DNA of 9,339 bases, taken from positions 1 to 9,339 of the forward strand of contig CAZCIB010000066.1 in the NCBI GenBank assembly GCA_964498755.1. Direction: 5' to 3'. This document shows, in pieces, positions 1-7,214 of the stretch. The notes beneath the pieces are model-generated. The model saw only the letters and a program-made list of their open reading frames with translations. It was not told the origin of the DNA and did not search any database. Positions within the stretch are counted from its first letter, which is position 1. Each line of letters begins with the position of its first letter. The translations under genes were made by a program, and so were the position numbers. The DNA comes from RZZS01 sp964498755 (GTDB lineage Bacteria; Pseudomonadota; Alphaproteobacteria; Micavibrionales; Micavibrionaceae).

Positions 1-263
1 TCCCACGAAAACCCTTACCCGTCAATGTGTTCTGATGCAGAGTCCGGTAGTGTGCTATCTTTGTTTCTTCTCCAAGAGCTTGCGTTAAAATTCTGAAACA
101 GCCTCGACAAGCGAACATCCTCATGTCAACGCGACGACCGGCGGAGCTGGCGTATACTTTTTCAAAGCTATGGAAAGACGGCAATATAGCAGTTTCATCT
201 CTTGTTTCCGGTATAACGTTGCACTAGTCTCAAAATTCAAATATTTCACCAGTTAAGGCTGCC
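1..263. other. Upstream region of metK with no convincing gene
   Basis: No supported gene lies here. Frame 1 is open from the window edge to a TGA at 94-96 (31 codons), so the tail of an upstream gene could end there, but I do not recognise the residues. Two AT-rich boxes resemble sigma70 -10 elements: TATACT at 153-158 and TATAAC at 212-217. Neither has a good -35 box at 16-18 bases (GCGACG at 131-136 is the best for the first), so promoter calls would be guesses. A small stem, CCGGC at 138-142 with GCTGG at 146-150, has no proper T tract. I looked for the conserved cores of the SAM-I, SAM-II, SAM/SAH and SAH riboswitches, which would make sense ahead of metK, and saw none. Confidence 0.5.
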
Positions 264-1430
264 ATGCGAAAAAACTACATTTTTACAAGCGAATCCGTTT
301 CCGAAGGCCACCCGGATAAAGTTGCGGACTTGATATCCGACAGCGTCGTCGACTTGTTTCTATCGCATTACAACCAATCCCGTACCGCCGTGGAAACCGT
401 GACGACCACGGATTATGTCGGCATTTTCGGGGAAATCAGAGGACCTGAATCCGTTGGGCCGCAAGACATCGAAAGCGCTGCGAGACAAGCGATTAGAAGC
501 ATTGGCTATGAGCAAGCCCAGTTCCACTGGGACAAGGTCAAGGTCGATATAAAGCTGGGCCAGCAGTCGGCGGACATCGCCATGGGCGTTGACGCCTCGG
601 ACGACAAGGATGAAGGCGCAGGCGATCAGGGGATAATGTTTGGCTACGCAAGCAATGAGACAGACGTTCTGATGCCCGCCGCCATTCATTATGCGCATGA
701 AATATTGCGTAGGCTTTCAGAGAAGAGACATGCCGGCGAGTACGGCGAACTTGGGCCGGACGCCAAGTCACAGGTTACGCTGGAATACGCTGACGGCAAA
801 CCGGTCTGCGCGCGTTCCGTGGTTGTCTCAACGCAACACGATGAGAACGTGACGCAAAGCCATGTGCGCGAACTTGTCCGACATGTTGTTGAAGAGGCGC
901 TCCCAGAGGGCTGGATGTGTCCTGAAGATGAATTTTACGTGAACCCTACCGGGCGTTTTGTTATTGGCGGGCCTGTAGGCGACGCCGGACTGACAGGCCG
1001 CAAGATCATTGTCGACACCTATGGCGGGGCCGCGCCGCATGGCGGCGGGGCTTTTTCCGGCAAGGATCCAACAAAAGTTGACCGCTCGGCCGCTTACGCC
1101 GCGCGCTATCTCGCTAAAAACATTGTTGCCGCCGGCTACGCCGAACGATGCACGATTCAGCTTTCCTATGCGATCGGCGTTTCCAAGCCATTGTCCGTTT
1201 ACGTGAACACTCATGAAACCGGTCGCGTGAAGGAGCGTGTTTTGGAAGAGATGGTTCCCGCGCTGATAGATCTCTCCCCCCGCGGCATAAGGGAGCGTCT
1301 GGGCCTCAGCAGGCCAATTTACAAGCGGACGGCTGCGTACGGTCACTTCGGCAGAGAGCCCGAAGATGACGGCGGGTTTTCCTGGGAGAAAACTGATCTG
1401 GTCCATGATATCCAAAGAAGACTGGGCTGA
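264..1430 (+). CDS. metK: S-adenosylmethionine synthetase (methionine adenosyltransferase)
   Basis: This cytosolic enzyme makes S-adenosylmethionine from methionine and ATP, releasing phosphate and pyrophosphate; it normally works as a tetramer with Mg2+ and K+. The 388-residue product has the full family length and both hallmark motifs: GHPDKVAD near residues 15-22 (ATP-binding His16 and Asp18), GAGDQGIMFGYA at about 118-129, and the phosphate-binding GGGAFSGKD at about 260-268 followed by PTKVDRSAAYAARY. It can be aligned with E. coli MetK almost end to end, through AAYGHFGRE near the C-terminus. The ATG at 264 has AAGG at 254-257 at a good distance and starts with the family-typical F-T-S-E-S-V-S-E-G. 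The 3' end overlaps trmB, whose product uses SAM. Nothing in the gene looks damaged. Confidence 0.98.
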   Translation: MRKNYIFTSESVSEGHPDKVADLISDSVVDLFLSHYNQSRTAVETVTTTDYVGIFGEIRGPESVGPQDIESAARQAIRSIGYEQAQFHWDKVKVDIKLGQQSADIAMGVDASDDKDEGAGDQGIMFGYASNETDVLMPAAIHYAHEILRRLSEKRHAGEYGELGPDAKSQVTLEYADGKPVCARSVVVSTQHDENVTQSHVRELVRHVVEEALPEGWMCPEDEFYVNPTGRFVIGGPVGDAGLTGRKIIVDTYGGAAPHGGGAFSGKDPTKVDRSAAYAARYLAKNIVAAGYAERCTIQLSYAIGVSKPLSVYVNTHETGRVKERVLEEMVPALIDLSPRGIRERLGLSRPIYKRTAAYGHFGREPEDDGGFSWEKTDLVHDIQRRLG

Positions 1431-2115
1431 GAAACAGCCGCGCAGAATTTTCGGCCGGCGGCAGGGGCGCCCGCTTAAAGCGGAACGCCAAAACGCGCTT
1501 GAACGTTTGTTGCCCGTACTGGGAATCCCGGAAGAATTAATAAGGCAAGACAGCTCACTGGATCCGGCGCAGCTCTTACCAGAATATCAAAGCTTTCATC
1601 TTGAAATAGGCTTTGGCAATGGCGAGCATCTTGCGGGTCTGGCGCAAAAACGCAAGACGGACGGCTTTATCGGCGCAGAGCCATTTATAAACGGCATGTC
1701 CGCATTTCTGAAAAGCATTGAAAACATGCAGAATCAGAACGTGCGCGTCTGGATGGACGATGCGATACGTCTTGTTCAATCGCTTGAACCCTCTTGCCTG
1801 GAAACGATTTATATACTTAATCCCGACCCCTGGCCCAAGAAACGTCATCATAAACGCCGGATCGTGCGTCCGGATACGCTGGATGAATACGCAAGGGTTT
1901 TAAAGCCCGGCGGCATGCTTGTCATGGCGACGGACGTTGACGAACTTGCGGGCTGGATGTGCGAACAGACGGCGCAGCGCCCGGAGTTCGAATGGAAAGC
2001 CGAAACGGCTTCGGACTGGCGATGCGCGCCGCCGGACTGGATTGAAACCCGCTATGAGAAAAAAGGCCGTGAGAGCGGGCGCAGACAGAGTTATCTTGTG
2101 TTTGAACGGAAATAA
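1405..2115 (+). CDS. trmB: tRNA (guanine-N7-)-methyltransferase
   Basis: TrmB methylates N7 of guanine 46 in the variable loop of tRNA, using SAM. The SAM-binding motif is L-E-I-G-F-G-N-G-E at about residues 66-74, and the family signature N-P-D-P-W-P-K-K-R-H-H-K-R-R is at about 139-152; V-L-K-P-G-G-M-L follows as in class I methyltransferases. The N-terminal F-G-R-R-Q-G-R-P-L-K stretch is typical of alphaproteobacterial members. I chose the ATG at 1405, giving 236 residues (usual length about 230-240) and a 26-base overlap with metK. The in-frame ATG at 1366 would add 13 residues that do not look like the family and overlap metK by 65 bases. Neither has a strong Shine-Dalgarno, so translation may be coupled to metK. 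The signature has Asn where many relatives have Phe before PDPWPK. Confidence 0.95.
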   Translation: MISKEDWAEKQPRRIFGRRQGRPLKAERQNALERLLPVLGIPEELIRQDSSLDPAQLLPEYQSFHLEIGFGNGEHLAGLAQKRKTDGFIGAEPFINGMSAFLKSIENMQNQNVRVWMDDAIRLVQSLEPSCLETIYILNPDPWPKKRHHKRRIVRPDTLDEYARVLKPGGMLVMATDVDELAGWMCEQTAQRPEFEWKAETASDWRCAPPDWIETRYEKKGRESGRRQSYLVFERK

Positions 2116-2118
2116 GTC

Positions 2119-2147
2119 TTGCAATTCCTGGCGCAAAAGCTTATTTG
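2119..2147 (+). promoter_or_regulatory. Possible promoter for the rimP-nusA-infB unit
   Basis: TTGCAA at 2119-2124 matches four of six bases of the -35 consensus. TATTTG at 2142-2147 lies 17 bases further on but matches only three of six -10 bases. Position is the main argument: it sits just after the trmB stop and ahead of the terminator-like leader hairpin, where a promoter feeding an attenuated rimP transcript would be expected. The match is weak and could be chance. Confidence 0.2.
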
Positions 2148-2174
2148 AATGACTATCAAACCCGGATTAAATGC

Positions 2175-2203
2175 AGGGTGGGTCCAAAAGACCCGCCTTT
2201 TTT
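2175..2203 (+). terminator. Intrinsic terminator / probable attenuator ahead of rimP
   Basis: GGTGGGTC at 2177-2184 pairs with GACCCGCC at 2190-2197 (eight pairs, one of them G-U) around a five-base CAAAA loop. Six T residues follow directly at 2198-2203. G2176 and A2175 can pair into the T run. This is a textbook Rho-independent terminator. It lies 60 bases after the trmB stop and 17 bases before the rimP ATG at 2220, so it can end metK-trmB transcripts and also act on transcripts heading into rimP-nusA-infB. From memory, a terminator-type rimP leader has been described in enterobacteria. Since NusA promotes pausing and termination at hairpins, feedback by NusA is a reasonable inference. I saw no clear antiterminator partner upstream. 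Confidence 0.8.
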
Positions 2204-2219
2204 GTTGCTTGATCAGAAC

Positions 2220-2774
2220 ATGAAAACAACGCCGCTTGAAAAACAGCTTATGGATTTGGCAAGGCCTGTGGTAGAAGACCTTGGGTTTACCCTGTGCTAC
2301 ATCAGGGTTATTGACGGACCGCGCAAGACCTTGCAGGTGACAGCTGAAAACCCGGATACGCGCAATCTCGGCATAGACGACTGCGCAAAAATAAGCCGGG
2401 AAATTTCTGCGGCGTTTGACGTCGAAGATCCGGTTAAGAGCGCATACGTTCTTGAAGTCAGCTCGCCGGGAATTGACAGGGCGCTTTATTTAGAAAAGGA
2501 CTTTGAAGACTTTGCCGGGCACGAAGTCAAGATTGAACTGGAAACGCCCGTTGAAACGGGACAGAAACGTTTCCGCGGTTTTCTCGAAGGCCTGAAGGAG
2601 GGCCAAGTGTTGCTGCGCGATGGCGGGGAAACCAACCTCCTGCCATTCGCGGACATAAAGAAAGCCCAGCTTGTTTTAACGGATGATCTGCTGAAAAAAG
2701 GTTCAAAATCAAAACAGGATACTGCACAGGAGGAAGGAAAGGAAAAAAGCCATGGAACTGCTGCAAGTTGCTGA
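2220..2774 (+). CDS. rimP: Ribosome maturation factor RimP
   Basis: RimP binds the free 30S subunit and helps its late assembly. The 184-residue product shows the family pattern in order: P-L-E-K-Q-L near the start, V-E-D-L-G-F at 18-23, D-D-C-A-K-I-S-R at 53-60 and the signature L-E-V-S-S-P-G-I-D-R at 78-87, followed by the SH3-like C-terminal domain to about residue 155. The frame is open from an ATG at 2145, but that start would put the terminator hairpin inside the gene and add 25 unrelated residues, so I chose the ATG at 2220. Its Shine-Dalgarno is poor. The last 25 or so residues are Lys/Glu/Ser-rich and look disordered; they are encoded over the ribosome-binding tract of nusA, and the two genes overlap by 23 bases. 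Confidence 0.95.
   Translation: MKTTPLEKQLMDLARPVVEDLGFTLCYIRVIDGPRKTLQVTAENPDTRNLGIDDCAKISREISAAFDVEDPVKSAYVLEVSSPGIDRALYLEKDFEDFAGHEVKIELETPVETGQKRFRGFLEGLKEGQVLLRDGGETNLLPFADIKKAQLVLTDDLLKKGSKSKQDTAQEEGKEKSHGTAASC
2728..2743 (+). promoter_or_regulatory. Purine-rich ribosome-binding tract for nusA
   Basis: AGGAGG at 2728-2733 is followed by GGAAAGGA, giving several overlapping anti-Shine-Dalgarno matches. The last GGA (2741-2743) lies eight bases before the nusA ATG; the perfect AGGAGG lies 18 bases away, longer than usual. The tract is inside rimP and encodes part of its charged tail, so nusA translation is probably coupled to ribosomes finishing rimP. Confidence 0.6.
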
Positions 2775-4293
2775 TACCGTCGCGCGTGAGAAAAATATCG
2801 ACCGCGAAATCGTTCTGGAGGCCATGGAAGAGGCGATCCAGAAAGCCGGACGGTCCAAGTACGGACACGACCACGATATTCGAGCGCATATCGACCGCAA
2901 GCACGGCGGCATCGACATGAAGCGTTACCGTGAGGTTGTGACCGATGACACGGAGATCGAAAACGAGTCGGCGCAAATCACGGAAACGCACGCTAAACGT
3001 ATCAATTCCGACCTGAACGCCGGTGACTTTATAATTGACGAGCTTCCGCCGCTGGATTTCGGGCGCATTGCGGCGCAAACGGCAAAGCAGGTTATCGTTC
3101 AAAAAGTCCGAGAAGCCGAACGCGAGCGCCAGTACGAAGAATACAAGGACCGCGTGGGCGAGATTGTCAGCGGGATCGTCAAGCGCGTTGAGTACGGCAA
3201 CGTCACCATTGATCTGGGCAAGGCGGAAGCCCTGCTCCGCCGGGATGAATGTCTTCCGCGCGAGCGTTTCGAAAACAATAACCGCGTACGCGCGATCATC
3301 TATGACGTGCGTCAGGAAACGCGCGGGCCGCAAATTTTCCTGTCAAGAAGCCATCCTGACTTTATGGCCAAGCTGTTCATGCAGGAAGTGCCGGAAATTT
3401 ACGACGGAGTTATCGAGATCAAATCCGTTGCGCGCGACCCGGGCAGCCGCGCCAAAATTGCCGTCATCTCGCATGACAGCGGCATTGACCCCGTGGGCGC
3501 TTGCGTTGGCATGCGCGGCAGCCGGGTTCAGGCCGTCGTTCAGGAGCTGATGGGCGAGAAAATCGATATCGTGCCGTGGTCGCAGGATATCGGCTCGTTT
3601 GTGGTGAATGCGCTGGCCCCTGCGGAAGTCGCGCGCGTGGTTCTGGACGAGGAAAGCAACCGTATGGACGTGGCCGTTCCCGAGGATCAGCTCAGCCTTG
3701 CGATTGGCCGCCGGGGGCAGAACGTGCGTCTGGCTTCAATCCTGACGGGATGGGATATTGATATTCTGACCGAGGCTGAAGAATCCGAACGCCGCGCCGA
3801 AGAATTCAAGACGCGTTCCGCTCTCTTTATCGAGGCTCTCGACGTGGACGAGGTGATCGCGCACCTTCTGGTCGCCGAAGGATTCAGCCGCGTAGAAGAA
3901 ATTGTAGACACGCCGGTTTACGAATTGAACCAGATTGAAGGCTTTGAAGAGGAAATCTCGATTGAGCTACAAAACCGCGCCAAGGCGTGGATTGACGCCA
4001 AATCAAAAGAGCTGGCCGAGAAACAGCAGGAGCTTGGCATACAGGACGATCTTGTCGCGCTGGAAGGCCTGCGTCCTGACTGGATCCTCGCGCTTGGAGA
4101 AAACGGCGTAAAAACGCTGGACGATCTCGCCGACCTCGCAACGGATGAGCTTGTCGAGATTCTGGGCGAGAGCGTTATCGCGCATAGTGAAGCCGAAGAA
4201 GTGATCATGCGGGCAAGAGCGCACTGGTTCGAAGGCGAGGACGCAACAGAGGATGAGGCTTCGGATGACGAGCCTCAGCAAGCGGCAGTATGA
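2752..4293 (+). CDS. nusA: Transcription termination/antitermination factor NusA
   Basis: NusA binds RNA polymerase, promotes pausing and intrinsic termination, and takes part in antitermination complexes. The 513-residue protein has the full proteobacterial layout. The polymerase-binding N-terminal domain covers about 1-125 and includes D-R-I-A-A-Q-T-A-K-Q-V-I-V-Q-K. An S1 domain covers about 135-200. KH1 has its G-M-R-G loop at 253-256 and KH2 its G-R-R-G loop at 319-322. Two helical acidic repeats lie at about 360-490, and the end is rich in Asp and Glu. It can be aligned with E. coli NusA throughout. The ATG at 2752 is supported by the upstream purine tract and by the family-like start E-L-L-Q-V-A-D-T-V-A. 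No ylxR follows; the next gene is infB, 87 bases away. Confidence 0.98.
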   Translation: MELLQVADTVAREKNIDREIVLEAMEEAIQKAGRSKYGHDHDIRAHIDRKHGGIDMKRYREVVTDDTEIENESAQITETHAKRINSDLNAGDFIIDELPPLDFGRIAAQTAKQVIVQKVREAERERQYEEYKDRVGEIVSGIVKRVEYGNVTIDLGKAEALLRRDECLPRERFENNNRVRAIIYDVRQETRGPQIFLSRSHPDFMAKLFMQEVPEIYDGVIEIKSVARDPGSRAKIAVISHDSGIDPVGACVGMRGSRVQAVVQELMGEKIDIVPWSQDIGSFVVNALAPAEVARVVLDEESNRMDVAVPEDQLSLAIGRRGQNVRLASILTGWDIDILTEAEESERRAEEFKTRSALFIEALDVDEVIAHLLVAEGFSRVEEIVDTPVYELNQIEGFEEEISIELQNRAKAWIDAKSKELAEKQQELGIQDDLVALEGLRPDWILALGENGVKTLDDLADLATDELVEILGESVIAHSEAEEVIMRARAHWFEGEDATEDEASDDEPQQAAV

Positions 4294-4313
4294 TGCGCGC
4301 GCAATACAAAAAC

Positions 4314-4341
4314 GTCCGGTGATTTTGAAAATTTGCCGGAC
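4314..4341 (+). other. Hairpin in the nusA-infB gap
   Basis: GTCCGG at 4314-4319 and CCGGAC at 4336-4341 form a perfect six-pair stem enclosing 16 AT-rich bases, some of which can pair further. It is followed by TGGTGTAAAAG rather than a T run, so it is not a standard intrinsic terminator. It may stabilise or mark the message between nusA and infB. A tiny reading frame (ATG at 4290 to TGA at 4320-4322, peptide MMRAQYKNVR) overlaps the nusA stop and ends inside this hairpin; I do not call it a gene. Confidence 0.4.
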
Positions 4342-4380
4342 TGGTGTAAAAGCTTAGTTTAACGAATAATCAGGATGGCA

Positions 4381-6876
4381 ATGACAGATACCGACGAAAA
4401 AGAAAAAAAGACCCTTAGCCTCGGCGGTAAAGGGACACTGAGCCTCAAAGGGCCGTCAGGCGCCCAGGCGCGTCAAAGCGTCGGGGGCGCGCCGAGAGGC
4501 GGACGCGGCGGGGTGGCTGTGGAAGTCAGCCGGCGTAAAAGAGCCGTTTCCCGCGCGCAGGACGGCTCTGATGCCGACTCTGAAGGTATGGGGGACTTGC
4601 AGAACCTGACCGCAAGTGAACGCGAGGCTCGCGCCAAAGCCTTGCGGGACGCCATTGCGGAGAGCGAGAGGCGCAAGGCCGAAAAGGAGCAGGAAAGCAA
4701 GAAGGCTGACGCCAAAGCCACGAAAAAAGCTTCGGAAGCACCGCAAGCCGGAGAACAGGAAAGCGAAGACGACCTGCGACGCAGGGAACTCGAAGAGCTG
4801 CAGCGCATTGAGGAAGAAGAGCGCAAGGCTGCGGAAGCGGCCCGCAGCGAGCATCAGGCCCCCTCTCATGTAAAGCGCGCTGATGGCGACGAGGATGATA
4901 CAGGCAGTTACAGGGACCGTCTAAAGAAAAGCGCGAAGACGCCTGCCAGCCGCAGAAATACAGGCGACCGCAACCGGGGCAAACTGACCGTTACCCGCGT
5001 TTTGAACGAGGATTACGACCGCGACCGCGGCCCCTCGCTCGCCGCACAGAAACGCGCCCGCGAAAAAGCGCGCCTTGCCGCCAGAAACAACGAGCCCGCC
5101 GCTAAAGTCTTCCGAGAAGTGATTTTACCCGAAACGATTACCGTTCAGGAACTCTCGAACCGCATGACGGAGCGCGGCGCCGACGTGATTAAATCCCTGA
5201 TGAATATGGGCGTTATGGCGACGATTAATCAGACGATCGACGCGGATACGGCCGAACTCGTGATTGAGGAATTTGGCCACAAAGCCAAGCGCGTAACCGA
5301 AAGCGACGTCGAAATCGGGCTTGAAGGCGTCGAGGACAAGGAACAGGATCTGCGCCCGCGTCCGCCTGTGGTAACGATCATGGGCCATGTTGACCACGGT
5401 AAAACATCCCTGCTCGACGCCTTGCGCCAGACCGACGTCGTCGCCGGGGAAGCGGGCGGCATTACCCAGCATATCGGCGCCTATCAGGTTACGCTGCAGA
5501 ACGGCTCGAAAATCACGTTCCTCGATACGCCGGGCCACGCGGCCTTTACCGAGATGCGCGCCCGCGGCGCGAACGTCACGGATATCGTCGTACTGGTCGT
5601 TGCGGCCGATGACAGCCTGATGCCGCAGACCATCGAGGCGATCAGTCACGCCAAGGCCGCCAAGGTGCCGATGATCGTTGCGATTAACAAGGTTGACCTG
5701 CCGGATGCGAATCCGATGAAGGTCAAGCAGGATCTCCTGCAGCAGGAAGTCATCGTCGAGGAAATGAGCGGTGACGTTCTGTGCGTCGAGGTCTCCGCGA
5801 AAAACAAGCTGAACCTGGACAAGCTCGAGGAAACCATTCTGCTGCAGTCCGAAATTCTTGAGCTGCAGGCCAATCCGAACCGCCCGGCGGAAGGCACCGT
5901 CGTTGAATCGCGGCAGGAAGTCGGGCGCGGGTCGGTTGCGACTGTCTTGGTCGAGCGCGGCACGTTGCGCCTTGGCGATATATTTGTGGCCGGGGCTGAA
6001 TGGGGCCGAGTCCGCGCGCTTCTGGATGATCGCGGCCAAAACGTCGAGGAAGCCGAACCCGGCCGTCCTGTCGCCATACTGGGCCTGCAGGGCACGCCGG
6101 AAGCCGGGGACAAGGTTGTCGTCGTTCAGGACGACGGTCGGGCGCGCGAAATCTCCGAATACCGTCAGCGCAAGCGCCGCGAAGCGCAGGCCGCCATCGC
6201 CGCGAAAAGCCGCACGACGCTTGAAGACCTGCTGGCGCAGGCGCGCGAAGGCGAGAAGACCGCCCTGCCCGTTGTTATTAAAGGCGATGTACACGGCTCC
6301 GTCGAAGCGATTAACGGCTCGCTTGCCAAGCTTACGGAGGAAAATAACGAGGTCGTCGTCAACGTTCTGCACTCCGGCGTCGGCGGCATAACCGAGTCGG
6401 ACGTGATTCTCGCCAAGGCATCGGGTGGAATCATCATCGGCTTTAACGTGCGCGCGAACCCGCAGGCCCGCGACATGGCCCAGCGAGACGGCGTTGATAT
6501 CCGCTATTACAACGTGATTTACGATGTTATTGACGACGCCAAGAAAATCCTCACCGGCATGCTCTCGCCGGAGTTGCGCGAGGAATATCTGGGTCAGGCC
6601 GAAATCCGTCAGGTGTTCAACATCACCAAGACCGGCAAGGTCGCGGGCTGTATGGTCACGCTCGGCAACGTACAGCGCGGCGCGAAAGTCAGGCTCCTGC
6701 GCGATGACGTCGTTATCCATGAAGGCAAGCTCAAGACGCTGCGCCGCTTCAAGGACGAGGTCAAGGAAGTCAAGGAAGGCATGGAATGCGGCATCGCCTT
6801 TGAAAACTACGACGACATCAAGGAAGGCGACGTTGTCGAATGCTTTGAGGTGATCGAGCACGCGCGGGAATTGTAA
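4381..6876 (+). CDS. infB: Translation initiation factor IF-2
   Basis: IF2 is the GTPase that brings initiator fMet-tRNA to the 30S subunit and drives subunit joining. The 831-residue product starts with TLSL...KG repeats and V-A-V-E-V-S-R-R-K-R, then a long charged Ala/Glu/Lys/Arg linker (about 70-190). A conserved IF2 N-terminal core (P-E-T-I-T-V-Q-E-L) follows before the G domain. The GTP-binding motifs are intact: GHVDHGKT at 335-342, DTPGH at 382-386, NKVD at 436-439 and SAK at 472-474. Domains II, III (G-D-V-H-G-S-V-E-A) and IV follow. An ATG at 4375 is in frame, but AGG abuts it directly; the ATG at 4381 has the same AGG about seven bases upstream and gives the family-like start M-T-D-T, so I prefer it. 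Confidence 0.97.
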   Translation: MTDTDEKEKKTLSLGGKGTLSLKGPSGAQARQSVGGAPRGGRGGVAVEVSRRKRAVSRAQDGSDADSEGMGDLQNLTASEREARAKALRDAIAESERRKAEKEQESKKADAKATKKASEAPQAGEQESEDDLRRRELEELQRIEEEERKAAEAARSEHQAPSHVKRADGDEDDTGSYRDRLKKSAKTPASRRNTGDRNRGKLTVTRVLNEDYDRDRGPSLAAQKRAREKARLAARNNEPAAKVFREVILPETITVQELSNRMTERGADVIKSLMNMGVMATINQTIDADTAELVIEEFGHKAKRVTESDVEIGLEGVEDKEQDLRPRPPVVTIMGHVDHGKTSLLDALRQTDVVAGEAGGITQHIGAYQVTLQNGSKITFLDTPGHAAFTEMRARGANVTDIVVLVVAADDSLMPQTIEAISHAKAAKVPMIVAINKVDLPDANPMKVKQDLLQQEVIVEEMSGDVLCVEVSAKNKLNLDKLEETILLQSEILELQANPNRPAEGTVVESRQEVGRGSVATVLVERGTLRLGDIFVAGAEWGRVRALLDDRGQNVEEAEPGRPVAILGLQGTPEAGDKVVVVQDDGRAREISEYRQRKRREAQAAIAAKSRTTLEDLLAQAREGEKTALPVVIKGDVHGSVEAINGSLAKLTEENNEVVVNVLHSGVGGITESDVILAKASGGIIIGFNVRANPQARDMAQRDGVDIRYYNVIYDVIDDAKKILTGMLSPELREEYLGQAEIRQVFNITKTGKVAGCMVTLGNVQRGAKVRLLRDDVVIHEGKLKTLRRFKDEVKEVKEGMECGIAFENYDDIKEGDVVECFEVIEHAREL

Positions 6877-6882
6877 AAGGAG
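6877..6882 (+). promoter_or_regulatory. Orphan Shine-Dalgarno AAGGAG after infB
   Basis: AAGGAG directly follows the infB TAA and is the best Shine-Dalgarno in this part of the window, but no ATG or GTG lies 5-12 bases downstream. A TTG at 6883 is too close. The palindromic repeat begins at the very next base. The simplest reading is that this site once served the gene after infB, normally rbfA, and was separated from it by the insertion. That history is inferred. Confidence 0.45.
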
Positions 6883-6915
6883 TTGCGAGGGAGCATCGCG
6901 ACTGAAGCAATCCAT
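6883..6915 (+). repeat. Palindromic dispersed repeat, copy 1
   Basis: This 33-base unit runs from TTGCGAGGGAG to GAAGCAATCCAT. It matches copy 3 (7273-7305) in 30 of 33 positions in the same orientation. Its ends match copy 2 (7215-7256) in the opposite orientation: GCAATCCAT at 6907-6915 pairs with ATGGATTGC at 7215-7223, and TTGCGAGG at 6883-6890 with CCTCGCAA at 7244-7251. The TTGC/GCAA ends make it a palindrome. It resembles the ATTGCGA...GAAGCAATCCA family that I know as scattered intergenic repeats in various bacterial genomes. It lacks the CGTCA end seen in the other two copies. Confidence 0.85.
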
Positions 6916-6923
6916 AACAACTG

Positions 6924-7214
6924 ATGAAACAACCCGCAGCCTATCTCGTCGCCAACAAGAAGTACGGAACGCTCTATACAGGCGTCACGTCAAATCTCGT
7001 AAAACGCGCTTATGAGCATCGAACCGGCTCGGTTGAAGGGTTCAGCAAAAAATATAACTGCAAAACTCTGGTCTGGTATGAAATGCATGAAACGATGGAA
7101 TCGGCCATATTGAGAGAAAAACAGATAAAAGCCGGATCGCGCAAAAAGAAAATCGAACTGATTGAAAGGTTTAACCCCTACTGGGATGATTTGTTTGATG
7201 AGATCACAAAATGA
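6924..7214 (+). CDS. Small GIY-YIG (URI-type) endonuclease
   Basis: The 96-residue protein is a stand-alone GIY-YIG domain, the metal-dependent nuclease fold also found in UvrC and homing endonucleases. Visible parts: A-Y-L at 6-8 (the GIY strand), L-Y-T-G at 17-20 (the YIG strand, with Thr for Ile), N-L-V-K-R with likely catalytic Arg28, E-H at 31-32, L-R-E-K-Q-I-K with likely metal-binding Glu65, and N-P-Y-W-D-D-L at 84-90. The core residues are present, so it is probably active. Annotation pipelines often label such genes YhbQ-like or excinuclease subunit C-like; it is far too short for UvrC. There is no Shine-Dalgarno: the ATG follows repeat copy 1 by eight bases and overlaps the next in-frame stop of the infB frame (TGATG, 6922-6926). 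The stop codon abuts repeat copy 2. The substrate is unknown. Confidence 0.9.
   Translation: MKQPAAYLVANKKYGTLYTGVTSNLVKRAYEHRTGSVEGFSKKYNCKTLVWYEMHETMESAILREKQIKAGSRKKKIELIERFNPYWDDLFDEITK

Noticed and set aside
2145..2219. Longer RimP starting at the ATG at 2145
   Set aside because: It would code through the terminator hairpin and T tract and add 25 residues unlike the family start.
4588..4590. Internal IF2 start giving a shorter isoform, as in E. coli
   Set aside because: AAGG lies only a base or so from this ATG, which is too close. Other in-frame ATGs (such as 5164) have candidate sites too far away.
5125..6915. Very long open frame on the minus strand opposite infB
   Set aside because: It is the antisense shadow of infB produced by codon bias. 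It has no ribosome-binding site or recognisable domain, while the + strand IF2 is unambiguous.
6883..6924. Leader peptide starting at TTG 6883 and ending in the TGATG at the nuclease start
   Set aside because: AAGGAG directly abuts the TTG, leaving no spacing, and the peptide is repeat sequence. The overlap with the ATG may still allow reinitiation but cannot be supported here.
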